From an uncultured Prevotellaceae bacterium (GTDB lineage Bacteria > Bacteroidota > Bacteroidia > Bacteroidales > Bacteroidaceae), in the NCBI GenBank assembly GCA_902776935.1, contig CACYRS010000025.1:1-41715 (forward strand): DNA of 41,715 nt, in the 5' to 3' direction. The notes under the pieces were generated by a model. That model had not been told where the DNA came from, made no database searches, and saw only the letters and a program-made list of their open reading frames with translations. A program made the translations under genes and the position numbers. Position 1 is the stretch's first letter. Each line of letters begins with the position of its first letter. Shown here piece by piece: positions 33,746 through 41,592 of this stretch.

Positions 33746-36259
33746 GTGGTGGAAGAAAAGAGTAAATACAATCCTTTAGAGGATTTGCAGCCGATGAATG
33801 AGGAAGAACAGTCGTGGTTCTCTTTCCAGAACCTGTTTGCTGTCCTTGTCATCAATTGGCATTGGTTCATGATGTCGTTTATTATCTTCATCTGTGCAGC
33901 ATTACTCTATCTCCGATACGCAGAGCCTGTATATAACATGTCTGCGATGATGCTCATCAAGGATGAAGGCAAGAAGGGCAACTCTTCGCAGATAATATCC
34001 AATATGCAGGATTTAGGCTTCATGACCACTTCTGTTGGTATTGAAAACGAGATATATATCCTTCAGTCGCGCATCCTGGCCCGTGATGCAGTAAAGGATC
34101 TTAAGCTTTACACGGAGTACAGGAGTGTAGGACATATCTCAAAACCCCTGCTGTATGGCAATCAGCCGATGAATGTTGACCTCGATCCGCTTCACCTTGA
34201 CTCATTAGACAAGGAACTGCTCAAGGGAGTGAACAGCATCAGGATGACTCTTACAAAGGAGGGATCGAAATATGTAGTTCGTGGTAACGAATATTTCAAT
34301 GGTAAGGAAGGGAATGCTTTTGCGCGAAGCTTCTCTTCCCTGCCAGCTACCTTTAAGATTGGCTTAGGCACTCTTACCTTCACCAAGAATCTTAGTTATG
34401 ACCTTGTGGAAGGACAGACATGTGAGGTCACCATCAATCCACCGATGCAGGTTGCTGGCAGCTATGTTAAGAGCATGGAGATCAGTCCTGCCAGCAAGCA
34501 GACTTCTATCGCTCAGCTCACACTGAAGGATAAGAACATAGAGCGAGGTCTCGACTTCCTTACCCGTCTTGTTACATGCTATAACCTTCAGGCTAATGCA
34601 GACAAGAATGAGATAGCGAGGAAGACCGAGGAGTTTATCAATGAGCGTATCTCCAAGATCAACTCAGAGTTGGGATTGACAGAAGGTGCCATTGAGGACT
34701 TCAAGCGCCGTAATGCTGTCACCGACATAGGTATCGACGCCTCTTCATCTGTTCAGATGACCAGTCAGTATTCTGCTCAGTTGTCAAAGGCAGATGCAGA
34801 GATCAGGATTCTTGATAACCTTCGCGACTATGTGAACAGTCCTAAGAACAAGTATCAGGTTATCCCTTCAAATGTAGGAATGACCGATGCTACCGCCACA
34901 GGTCTTATCAACAGTTATAACCAGGCCGTTCAGGATCGTAACCGTCTGCTTAAGGCGGCCAGTGAACAGGCTCCTCAGGTATTGACACTGACAGCCACCA
35001 TCGAGGAGTTGCAGCAGTCTATCCAGAATGCTCTCCTTCAGGCCCGTCGCTCAGCCGACATCAACCGACAGGGTATACAGTCACAGTATGCCAAGTTTCA
35101 GGGTAAGGTGTCTACCACCCCTGTAGCAGAGCGTGTGCTGACTCAGATCGGCCGTCAGCAGGATGTGAAGTCTGGTCTGTATCTCATGCTTCTCCAGAAA
35201 CGTGAGGAGAACACAATCTCCCTTGCAGCAACAGCCGACAAGGGTAAGCTTATCGATGAGCCTGTATACGAGGGCAAGGTAAGTCCTAAGGGTGCTATCA
35301 TCCTTCTGGCTGCAGCTATCCTGGGCTTATGTCTTCCTCTGGGTATCATCTTCCTTCTGTCGGTGTTCAGATATAAGATTGAGGGCCATGAGGATCTTGC
35401 ACGCCTTACCGCTCTTCCAATCATTGCAGATGTTGCAGTCACTACCGACAATGTTAAGGATAAGGCCGGTATCGTTGTAAAAGCCAATAAGAACAGCCTT
35501 ATCGACGAGATCTTCCGTTCGATGCGTACCAATATCCAGTTTATGCTGAAGAAGGACGAGAAGGTCATCCTGTTTACCTCTTCCACTTCAGGTGAGGGAA
35601 AGACCTTCAACGCAGCCAACCTGGCCGTCAGCTTTGCGCTGCTGGGTAAGAAGGTTATCCTCTGTGGTCTCGACATCCGTAAACCGGCCCTGGGCCGTCT
35701 GTTTGGTGTGTCCGACCGTAATGAGGGTATCACCTCTCTTCTTGCAATGGAGAAGGTAACCAAGGAAGCGCTCGATTCACAGATTAAGAAGTCTGTCAAC
35801 GACTTGCAGAATTTTGATATGCTCCTTGCCGGACCTGTTCCTCCAAACCCGACGGAGCTTCTGGCCCGTGATAATTTCGGTGACGTGGTGAATATGCTTC
35901 GTGAGAGATATGATTACGTCATCTTCGATACTGCTCCAGTAGGTATTGTAACTGATACTATTCAGATAGGCCAGTATGTCGACGTTACCGTTTTCGTCTG
36001 TCGTGCTGACTATACTCCAAAGTCGTCTGTCTCGATGATCAACACACTTACTAAGGAGCGTAAGTTCCCTAATCCGTGTATTGTTCTCAATGGTATCGAC
36101 ATGTCAAAACGTAAGTACGGCTATTACTATGGTTACGGCAACTATGGTAAATACGGCCGCTACGGTAATTATGGAAGTTACTATGGCAATTACGGCAGCT
36201 ACGGACAGTATGCTGAGAGCCACTATGGAGATAAGAACGACGATTCCATTAAGAAATGA
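33746..36259 (+). CDS. Wzc-like polysaccharide co-polymerase with tyrosine kinase domain
   Basis: An 837-residue inner-membrane protein controlling capsule or exopolysaccharide chain export. TM1 is at about 38-58, followed by a Wzz domain and coiled-coil periplasmic region (about 60-510) and TM2 at about 515-540. The BY-kinase domain has Walker A TSGEGKTF near 616, Walker A' VILCGLDIRKP near 640 and Walker B VIFDTAP near 727. The tail (about 787-830) has 15 tyrosines in a GNYGxYG repeat, the autophosphorylation cluster. Translation starts at GTG (33746), with no closer ATG. No glycosyltransferases are nearby, so it may serve a cluster elsewhere. It overlaps the HAD gene by 4 bases (ATGA). Confidence 0.92.
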   Translation: MVEEKSKYNPLEDLQPMNEEEQSWFSFQNLFAVLVINWHWFMMSFIIFICAALLYLRYAEPVYNMSAMMLIKDEGKKGNSSQIISNMQDLGFMTTSVGIENEIYILQSRILARDAVKDLKLYTEYRSVGHISKPLLYGNQPMNVDLDPLHLDSLDKELLKGVNSIRMTLTKEGSKYVVRGNEYFNGKEGNAFARSFSSLPATFKIGLGTLTFTKNLSYDLVEGQTCEVTINPPMQVAGSYVKSMEISPASKQTSIAQLTLKDKNIERGLDFLTRLVTCYNLQANADKNEIARKTEEFINERISKINSELGLTEGAIEDFKRRNAVTDIGIDASSSVQMTSQYSAQLSKADAEIRILDNLRDYVNSPKNKYQVIPSNVGMTDATATGLINSYNQAVQDRNRLLKAASEQAPQVLTLTATIEELQQSIQNALLQARRSADINRQGIQSQYAKFQGKVSTTPVAERVLTQIGRQQDVKSGLYLMLLQKREENTISLAATADKGKLIDEPVYEGKVSPKGAIILLAAAILGLCLPLGIIFLLSVFRYKIEGHEDLARLTALPIIADVAVTTDNVKDKAGIVVKANKNSLIDEIFRSMRTNIQFMLKKDEKVILFTSSTSGEGKTFNAANLAVSFALLGKKVILCGLDIRKPALGRLFGVSDRNEGITSLLAMEKVTKEALDSQIKKSVNDLQNFDMLLAGPVPPNPTELLARDNFGDVVNMLRERYDYVIFDTAPVGIVTDTIQIGQYVDVTVFVCRADYTPKSSVSMINTLTKERKFPNPCIVLNGIDMSKRKYGYYYGYGNYGKYGRYGNYGSYYGNYGSYGQYAESHYGDKNDDSIKK
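36114..36225 (+). repeat. Tandem codon repeat of the tyrosine-rich tail
   Basis: Degenerate 9-12-bp units of the TACGGCAACTATGG kind, coding GNYG/GSYG/GKYG. The array could change in copy number by slippage, altering the number of phosphorylatable tyrosines. Confidence 0.6.
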
Positions 36260-36708
36260 TTATTGCAGTAGATTTTGACGGAACAATAGTTGAGAATCGC
36301 TACCCTGAGATTGGCGCTGAGCGTCCTTTTGCCATAGAAACGCTTAAGATGATCATTGCCGACCGTCATAGGGTGGTCTTGTGGACCTGCCGTGAGGGAA
36401 AGCTGCTCGAGGATGCCATCGAGTGGTGTCGTGAGCGAGGTGTGGAGTTCTATGCAGCCAACCGCGACTATCCTGAGGAGACCACAGACAATAATCCCCA
36501 TTTTACCCGTAAGCTGAAGGCTGATCTCTTTATCGACGACCGTAATGTCGGCGGTCTTCCCGACTGGGGCACCATCTACCGTATGGTGTCGCGTGGCAAG
36601 AAGTGGAGTCATCTTATCGATGAGGCCTATTCTGGAGAGAAGGACTACAGTGATTCCCATCACTCGCATCACCATGGCGCGAAGAAGAGAGGCTGGTGGC
36701 CGTTTTAA
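36256..36708 (+). CDS. HAD superfamily hydrolase, BT0820-like, with His-rich tail
   Basis: A 150-residue cytoplasmic HAD-like phosphohydrolase. Motif I is VDFDGTI (residues 5-11), motif II LWTCREG, and the motif III/IV region DLFIDDRNVGG (residues about 93-103). The core length is typical of the small BT0820-like HADs. The last 17 residues are SHHSHHHGAKKRGWWPF, an unusual His-rich extension. The ATG overlaps the stop of the Wzc-like kinase (ATGA), implying translational coupling. A role in sugar-phosphate metabolism or in dephosphorylating a product of this operon is plausible but unproven. Confidence 0.85.
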   Translation: MIIAVDFDGTIVENRYPEIGAERPFAIETLKMIIADRHRVVLWTCREGKLLEDAIEWCRERGVEFYAANRDYPEETTDNNPHFTRKLKADLFIDDRNVGGLPDWGTIYRMVSRGKKWSHLIDEAYSGEKDYSDSHHSHHHGAKKRGWWPF

Positions 36709-36728
36709 TTTTATTAAATCCGAATAAT

Positions 36729-37538
36729 ATGTATAAGAAGTTAAGTTTATTTCTGTTACTTGTAGTATCTGTATTAGTATTCACGTCATGTGGCAGTACT
36801 AAGAATGTTGCATATCTTCAGAACAGTGAGACGGTCGACCTGTCACGTTCAGACTTCCTCTACGATGCCCGAATCCTGCCAAAGGATATTCTTACCATCA
36901 CGGTAAACACCGTCAACCCGGAGGCTGCAGCACCGTTTAACCTTACCGTTGCAACAGAGATGTCTGTTTCTCGTGGTCGTTCGAGTGTGACAAGTAGCGG
37001 TCAGACTCTTCAGACATATCTTGTCGACAACAGGGGCTGTATCGAGTTTCCTATTCTTGGAACCCTCGAGGTAGTTGGTCTTACCAAGTCAATGTGCGAG
37101 AAGATGATCCACGATAAGATTATGCCTTATCTTAATGAGAATGAGAATCCAGTGGTTACGGTACGAATGTCTAACTATAAGATCTCTGTCCTTGGTGAAG
37201 TAGCCCATCCGGGTATGTTCACTGTAGGCAACGAGAAGATCAATATCCTCGAGGCTCTTGCTCAGGCAGGCGACCTCACTATCTATGGTGTCCGCGACAG
37301 AGTGAAGCTTATCCGTGAGGATGCAAAGGGTCATAAGGAGATACATACCATCAACCTCAATGATGCCAATATCATCAATTCTCCTTATTATTATCTTCAG
37401 CAGAACGATATCGTGTATGTAGAGCCTAACAAGGTTAAGTCTCAGAACTCCCGGGTAGGTCAGGTTACATCTCTCTGGTTCTCTGCCACAAGTATCCTTA
37501 TCTCGCTGTCATCACTGCTTTACAATATCTTGAAGTAA
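36729..37538 (+). CDS. Wza-like polysaccharide export lipoprotein
   Basis: A 269-residue lipoprotein starting at 36729 (MYKKLSLFLLLVVSVLVFTSC, lipobox FTSC). The Poly_export domain is at about 35-150 (YDARILPKDILTITVNTVNPEA, YLVDNRGCIEFPILGTLEVVGLT) and the SLBB domain at about 155-235 (KISVLGEVAHPGMFTVGNEKINILEALAQAGDLTIYGVRDRVKLIRE). A C-terminal hydrophobic helix (about 250-269) would form the outer-membrane-crossing segment. The partner of the Wzc-like kinase two genes upstream. The earlier in-frame ATG at 36696 lies inside the HAD gene and gives no signal peptide. Confidence 0.9.
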   Translation: MYKKLSLFLLLVVSVLVFTSCGSTKNVAYLQNSETVDLSRSDFLYDARILPKDILTITVNTVNPEAAAPFNLTVATEMSVSRGRSSVTSSGQTLQTYLVDNRGCIEFPILGTLEVVGLTKSMCEKMIHDKIMPYLNENENPVVTVRMSNYKISVLGEVAHPGMFTVGNEKINILEALAQAGDLTIYGVRDRVKLIREDAKGHKEIHTINLNDANIINSPYYYLQQNDIVYVEPNKVKSQNSRVGQVTSLWFSATSILISLSSLLYNILK

Positions 37539-37551
37539 TAATAGTAATAAT

Positions 37552-37722
37552 ATGTCAAAGCATCACCATCGTCATCACAAGGATTATGCTACCAGTTTCA
37601 AGGAGCGTAATCTTAGGTTAATAGCGATTCAGCGTTTGGCAGGTAAGATATTAAAGATAGTATTGTTTGTTATCACCATCCTTATGGTAATAGCAGTTAT
37701 AGCTTCACGATTTATACAGTAG
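37552..37722 (+). CDS. 56-residue His-rich single-pass membrane protein
   Basis: Reads MSKHHHRHHKDYATSFKERN, then LRLIAIQRLAGKI and one hydrophobic helix (LKIVLFVITILMVIAVIAS, about 33-51), ending RFIQ. It starts 13 bases after the Wza-like gene and ends about 45 bases before a strong terminator, so it is the last gene of the export operon. The N-terminus with five histidines would be cytoplasmic by the positive-inside rule. I do not recognise the family. The His cluster echoes the His-rich tail of the HAD protein. Confidence 0.7.
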   Translation: MSKHHHRHHKDYATSFKERNLRLIAIQRLAGKILKIVLFVITILMVIAVIASRFIQ

Positions 37723-37725
37723 CCA

Positions 37726-37753
37726 GCGGTCCCTTAGCCTGTCGAAGGGCCGC
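37726..37753. repeat. Hairpin with TAGCCTGTCGAAGG core
   Basis: GCGG-T-CCCTT (37726-37735) pairs with AAGGGCCGC (37745-37753) with one bulged T and loop AGCCTGTCG. Strings of this kind occur as dispersed intergenic repeats in many bacteria; here it precedes the terminator. Confidence 0.5.
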
Positions 37754-37765
37754 CAAGCTTTCCAA

Positions 37766-37800
37766 AAATCCCGCCAAATCTCTGGCGGGATTTCTTTTTT
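37766..37800 (+). terminator. Strong terminator of the export operon
   Basis: AAATCCCGCC (37766-37775) pairs with GGCGGGATTT (37784-37793), followed by CTTTTTT. Confidence 0.9.
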
Positions 37801-37855
37801 TCTCCAAATCTTGAATTTTTTCTTCATTTTATTTGGAAGTAATTTGGAAAAGTAT

Positions 37856-37863
37856 TATCTTTG
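37856..37863 (+). promoter_or_regulatory. -7 promoter element of the fimbrillin-like gene
   Basis: TATCTTTG with a TTTG -33-type element at 37832-37835 (20-base spacing), 45 bases before the start codon. Confidence 0.82.
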
Positions 37864-37908
37864 CACTCGAAAGATACTTTTTTGGTTAATCATTAAATTA
37901 AAGAGTCT

Positions 37909-38790
37909 ATGAAAAAATCAATTCTTTTAGCAGGTTTGTTCCTGATGGCTGCCAGTTGCAGCAGCGACGAGAGTGTTAACAACTTAGAGAGTGCTGATGA
38001 TTTTGCTCCAGTGACGGTGAGGGTAGACGGTTTCTCTGTGGAGCAGAGTGATATTCCTTTGACGCGAGCGACAGCGTTGGCGGATTATAGTGCTATAAAG
38101 TTTGTGACACTTGCTTTCTACAGGAGCGATGGTAGTGAGGCGTATAAGCACACACAGGTGAAGAAAGATGGTACCACATACACCACCTTTGGTGAGTTTA
38201 GTTGTAATCTTCCTTTGGGTAGTTATACTATGGTGGTGCTTTGTAACGAGGGAGATAATGCAATCACGCTTAGTAGTCCTACCTCTGCTACCTATGGTGA
38301 GCAAAAGGTGATGGATACCTTTGCTGCAACCCAGGAGGTGAATATCACGAGTAACAATGCTGTGGAATTAAGTGCTACTCTCAATCGAATCATATCGGCT
38401 ATTGCTGTTATATCATCGGATGTCAGACCAAATGATGTGACGCATATCAGGATCACGTATTCCGGCGGTGATAAGAGCTTTGATCCGACAACAGGTTTGG
38501 CTGCTAATAATAATGGCTTTGAATGTTTCTTGGGTTTTAGTAGTCCCGGTGGTAATACGACTAATATCGGCAGCTATATTTTCCTTGCTACCGACGAGCA
38601 GAATGTAGATATTTTAGTAGAGATGCTGAATTCTAATGGTGATGTATTATACAGCCGAAGTGCACAGAATGTCCCATTGAAGAGAAATCGTGTTACTTCT
38701 CTGACTGGTACACTGTTTAGTAATACAGGTGTCTCGTCATCGTTCCAGGTGAATGCTGAATGGATTACTGGTATTAGCGTGAACTTCTAA
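37909..38790 (+). CDS. Fimbrillin-like lipoprotein (FimA/Mfa type)
   Basis: A 293-residue lipoprotein with signal MKKSILLAGLFLMAASC (lipobox AASC) and SSDES linker. The arrangement is that of Bacteroidales type V pilus proteins: a first beta domain (VTVRVDGFSVEQ...IKFVTLAFYRSDGSEAYKHTQ, FSCNLPLGSYTMVVLCNEGD), then ELSATLNRIISAIAVISSDVRPNDVTHI and a C-terminal NVPLKRNRVTSLTGTLF segment. LTRAT near residue 51 resembles the Arg-site region where pre-fimbrillins are cleaved. Whether it is a stalk, anchor (Mfa2/FimB) or tip subunit cannot be told. It is monocistronic between its own promoter and terminator, with no other pilus gene nearby. Confidence 0.7.
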   Translation: MKKSILLAGLFLMAASCSSDESVNNLESADDFAPVTVRVDGFSVEQSDIPLTRATALADYSAIKFVTLAFYRSDGSEAYKHTQVKKDGTTYTTFGEFSCNLPLGSYTMVVLCNEGDNAITLSSPTSATYGEQKVMDTFAATQEVNITSNNAVELSATLNRIISAIAVISSDVRPNDVTHIRITYSGGDKSFDPTTGLAANNNGFECFLGFSSPGGNTTNIGSYIFLATDEQNVDILVEMLNSNGDVLYSRSAQNVPLKRNRVTSLTGTLFSNTGVSSSFQVNAEWITGISVNF

Positions 38791-38809
38791 ATAGTGAGAT
38801 AAAAGAAAA

Positions 38810-38838
38810 AACCGTTGATTCACTGCGAATCAACGGTT
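38810..38838. terminator. Bidirectional terminator after fimbrillin-like gene
   Basis: AACCGTTGATTC (38810-38821) pairs perfectly with GAATCAACGGTT (38827-38838) around ACTGC. CTCTTTTTG follows on plus, and TTTTCTTTT follows on minus. Confidence 0.9.
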
Positions 38839-38963
38839 CTCTTTTTGTTCATTACGTTCCCCAAGGGTTGGGGCAGGTGAGCGCGTCAGATCATTCTTGC
38901 GTTGACCGTCAGAATGCGATAGGTCCATGAACCTATACAGGATGTTGCATCCTTTATCATTTA
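38839..38963. other. Non-coding stretch with several small hairpins
   Basis: No gene seen. CCCCA/TGGGG (38860-38874), CATTCT/AGAATG (38892-38916) and ATAGGT/ACCTAT (38920-38937) are three successive inverted repeats, then two TTATCAT units (38953-38970) adjoin the stop of the HU-like gene. It may be the 3' part of a minus-strand transcript or a small RNA, but there is no promoter evidence. Confidence 0.35.
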
Positions 38964-39337
38964 TCATTTCCAAAGGATTTGATCAGTTGCCCGTCTCGAA
39001 GCCTCCGCTGCCGACGTTACACGCTTCACGATGTTGCCATTGCAGTCGTAGCAGGTAATCTGGATTGCTGTGTCAGCCAGCTCGTCCTTCAGATCCTGTG
39101 ATGGGGAGAAGATGATACGACGTGTCTTGATAAGACCGGTCTTCACCTTGTTCACATCCTCGGCAGACTTCGCGCGGAGTCCGAAACGCATGGTTCCCAG
39201 TCCGGGCAGTGCCACAGAGTGACCTTTAGTAGCCCACGCCTTGATTACCTCTCCGGCTGCATCACTTAGCGCCAAACGCTTTCACTGTTCTTCTCGAACT
39301 TAATGTTCTTTTCAACTGCTTTTACTTTAAGTGCCAT
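38964..39337 (-). pseudogene. HU-like DNA-binding protein gene with internal frameshifting deletion
   Basis: The proper start at 39337 reads MALKVKAVEKNIKFEKNSES-VWR and then stops (39266-39268). In another frame the DNA continues as LSDAAGEVIKAWATKGHSVALPG, then LGTMRFGLRAKSAEDVNKVK and ends ITSAAEASRRATDQILWK. Both parts belong to the Bacteroidales HU/IHF-like family that normally joins them by about 35 residues (YVMIPDLY...ACW type). About 100 bp are thus missing near 39265-39270. A TTG at 39275 would allow a 103-residue C-terminal product holding the DNA-binding arm. A promoter and leader are intact, so the break is recent, or an assembly error like that in pheT. Confidence 0.75.
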
Positions 39338-39829
39338 AATTTTTAAAAGATTAATAGATTGTGTTGATTATTTTTACTTATCTCTACATCGACTCCGTTT
39401 TTGGCTCTCCCTCAGAAACAATATCCCGCGCGCAAAGGAATTTTTGTAGGCTGGGCAGGCCGCAAATTTCATCTTTTTTCATTGACAATGCAAAGGTACA
39501 AAAATTTCAGATGCAAAACAAATATTTCTTGTAAGAAAATCATGTCTTTTCCTGATTTTGGTTGACAGTTTTCTATTCTTTTCCTGATGTGGTTGGCATT
39601 CGTTTTACTAAGCAGGTTGACAGTTTCCTGGAATTTGGCAGAAGTCCGTGCCGGCCTGCATGGTGCAGTATGTGCTTCATGATTATTCTCTTTTTTGTTT
39701 GACTTTCTACTCTTATAGTAGGAGAAAAGTGGAAATATTACATCGAAAATGATGATATTTTGTCTTTTTTGAGAATTTTTGCGAGAAAATGCCTAACTTT
39801 ACCGCGGAATAACGTAAAACTTATGTGAT
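39338..39829. other. Leader of HU-like gene and gene-free upstream DNA
   Basis: 39338-39486 is the about 150-base leader of the HU-like gene, rather GC-rich at 39425-39470 (CCCGCGCGC, CTGGGCAGGCCGC) and possibly structured. Beyond 39500 no gene is seen. GGTTGACAGTTT occurs at 39558 and again at about 39615, with TTTTCCTGAT at 39545 and 39579, so the segment holds degenerate direct repeats. TAACTTTA at 39793-39800 is the best, one-mismatch, promoter candidate for the 39830 gene. Confidence 0.4.
39491..39498 (-). promoter_or_regulatory. -7 promoter element of the HU-like gene
   Basis: Reads TACCTTTG on the minus strand, 154 bases upstream of the ATG at 39337. Confidence 0.72.
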
Positions 39830-40369
39830 ATGAAGAAGATTCTGTTTATTATTGGTTCGTTGAGGATGAAGTCCTTTAATCGTCAGGTGGCTAATGTTGC
39901 TAAGGAAATCATCGGCAATCGTGCGGAAGTGCAGGAATTGGATTATAGTGATCTGCCGCTGCTGAATCAGGACATTGAGCAGCCGGAACCTGCTGTGGTG
40001 GCTGGCATTCGGAAGGCTGTTGCTGAGGCTGACGGGCTTTGGATATTTACACCGGAGTACAACATGAGTTATCCTGGACATCTGAAGAATTTGCTTGACT
40101 GGATGTCGAGGCCAGTGAAGTTTATAGATTATGGTACACCGACTTGCATCAATGGCAAGCGAGTGGCTATCAGTGGGGCAGGAGGTAAGGCTGCTACTGC
40201 AGATTGTCGGAAGAAACTTACAGAACTGCTTACTTTTATGAAGGCTGATGTATTACCAGAACAGGTGGGTATCGCTGTGCCTGCTGAGGCTTGGGGAACC
40301 GATGTACTGATGCTAACTGATGAACAAAAGGCACAACTGAAGACGCTGGCAGATGAGCTAATCGGATAG
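39830..40369 (+). CDS. NADPH-dependent FMN reductase family protein
   Basis: A 179-residue flavodoxin-like protein. The phosphate-binding loop is GSLRMKSFNRQVA (residues 9-21) and the flavin/partner motif PEYNMSYPGHLKNLLDW (75-91); SGAGGKAATADCRKKLTELL completes the family pattern. Such enzymes reduce FMN, quinones, chromate or azo dyes with NAD(P)H. Start ATG follows a weak promoter. It is probably cotranscribed with the AlkD-type gene 4 bases downstream. Confidence 0.9.
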   Translation: MKKILFIIGSLRMKSFNRQVANVAKEIIGNRAEVQELDYSDLPLLNQDIEQPEPAVVAGIRKAVAEADGLWIFTPEYNMSYPGHLKNLLDWMSRPVKFIDYGTPTCINGKRVAISGAGGKAATADCRKKLTELLTFMKADVLPEQVGIAVPAEAWGTDVLMLTDEQKAQLKTLADELIG

Positions 40370-40373
40370 ACAA

Positions 40374-41141
40374 ATGACTAAGTGCAAGGAGATTATCGCG
40401 TATATGGAGTCGTTGCAAAATGAGGAGCAGCGAGGGATACTTATGGGGTTCTTTAAGACGGGACTTGGTGAGTATGGCTATGGCGATGAATTCTTGGGGT
40501 TGAAGGTGCCACAGACTAGAGAGGTGGTAAAGGCGGTGGCGAAGGATATTGCGCTTGATGAAGTGCCAGAACTATTAATGTCGAAATGGCATGAAGTGAG
40601 GTTGTGTGGGTTGCTGATACTGGTGGACAAGTTTGAACGGTTGGCGACCAAACGACTTGCAAATGACGAAAAAGCCATTCGTGGACGGGACGAGATATTG
40701 ATGATGTATCTGAAATATGCTGAGCAAGCGAATAACTGGGACTTGGTGGATTTGTCTGTTCCGAAGATATTGGGACATTGGCTGCTGTTACCATCGGACT
40801 TGGGCGTTAGGGACTATAAGCTCAAGGTACTTGATGAATTGGCAGCCAGCATGTGTCTGTGGAAGCAACGCATGAGTATCGTGTGTACTTGGAAGACCTC
40901 ACAGATGGGGGATCCTTCATGGTGCCTGAGGTATGCTGAAATTCATTTGCATCATCCGCATGATTTGATGCATAAGGCTGTAGGATGGATGTTGAGAGAG
41001 ATGGGTAAGCGTTGTTCAATGGACTTGTTGCGTGACTTCCTCCGTCAGTATGCCCACGAGATGCCTCGCACGATGTTGCGCTATGCCATCGAGAAGATGT
41101 CGGATGCAGAGCGGAAAGAGTGGATGAGTGTAGATGTGTAG
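40374..41141 (+). CDS. DNA alkylation repair protein, AlkD-like
   Basis: A 255-residue HEAT-repeat-type protein. YMESLQNEEQ..FFKTGLGEYGYGDEFLGLKVPQTR at the N-terminus, WHEVRLCGLLILV, NNWDLVDLSVPKILG, and FLHHPHDL-like LHHPHDLMHKAVGWMLREMGKR are the conserved AlkD segments; the Trp and Asp of NNWDLVD correspond to the base-excision site. It would remove 3- or 7-alkylated purines. It begins 4 bases after the FMN reductase gene. The stretch LWKQRMSIVCTWKTSQMGDPSWCLRYAE deviates a little from the usual R-x-A-x-V-S-T pattern. Confidence 0.9.
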   Translation: MTKCKEIIAYMESLQNEEQRGILMGFFKTGLGEYGYGDEFLGLKVPQTREVVKAVAKDIALDEVPELLMSKWHEVRLCGLLILVDKFERLATKRLANDEKAIRGRDEILMMYLKYAEQANNWDLVDLSVPKILGHWLLLPSDLGVRDYKLKVLDELAASMCLWKQRMSIVCTWKTSQMGDPSWCLRYAEIHLHHPHDLMHKAVGWMLREMGKRCSMDLLRDFLRQYAHEMPRTMLRYAIEKMSDAERKEWMSVDV

Positions 41142-41363
41142 TCCCCTTTATTTATTTTTCGATGCAAAAAATGACGGATTTCGATGCTATATGGCGACAA
41201 CAGGATGAAATTAGAATGGTGGTAAATGCTGTCCTGGGTGAGTGCATCTGGAATTTGGCCTATGATGAAAGGCGTCATTGCCATCATCATTGCCATAATC
41301 ATCATCTTCTTCATAACTTAGTTTCCTTTTACTTTAATTGTTATTAATCCCTGCATTATAGCC

Positions 41364-41380
41364 GCCCCTTATCAAGGGGC
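41364..41380. terminator. Possible terminator hairpin
   Basis: GCCCCTT (41364-41370) pairs with AAGGGGC (41374-41380) with a 3-base loop. The T-run after it is broken (TCTAAATGTTTC). It could end the FMN reductase/AlkD transcript. Confidence 0.45.
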
Positions 41381-41460
41381 TCTAAATGTTTCTAATTCTC
41401 ACTTCTTTGACGTAAAGGAGAGGGCGAAAGTACTTGGATTATTCCTATAATTATGGAGTA

Positions 41461-41486
41461 TTTTCCCTAAATCGCAATAGGGGAAA
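41461..41486. promoter_or_regulatory. Imperfect palindrome upstream of phosphatase promoter
   Basis: TTTTCCCTA and TAGGGGAAA form an inverted repeat with one bulge around AATCGCAA, about 70 bases upstream of the promoter at 41555. Possibly an operator; the regulator is unknown. Confidence 0.35.
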
Positions 41487-41554
41487 CCCACCCTGAGATA
41501 CTTAAAGATTGTTGGAAATACGGCTATGGAGCACCGAATATGAGAATTATTCAG

Positions 41555-41562
41555 TATCTTTG
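41555..41562 (+). promoter_or_regulatory. -7 promoter element of the phosphatase-like gene
   Basis: TATCTTTG, 30 bases before the ATG at 41593. Confidence 0.78.
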
Positions 41563-41592
41563 TCCCCATAATTCACACAGTAATAGAATAAT

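Larger units (their letters stand above)
41142..41592. other. Gene-free region before the phosphatase gene
   Basis: Short open frames occur on both strands (for example plus 41171-41347, starting MTDFDAIWRQQDEIRM, and minus 41081-41314) but none resembles a known protein or has a promoter. A CATCATTGCCATAATCATCATC-like low-complexity run lies at 41283-41310. A hairpin at 41364, an imperfect palindrome at 41461 and a promoter at 41555 are listed separately. Confidence 0.4.

Noticed and set aside
41120-41347. Small open frame with a His-rich end after the AlkD gene
   Set aside because: It overlaps the AlkD stop, lacks a promoter, and its His-rich end comes from a CAT-rich low-complexity run.
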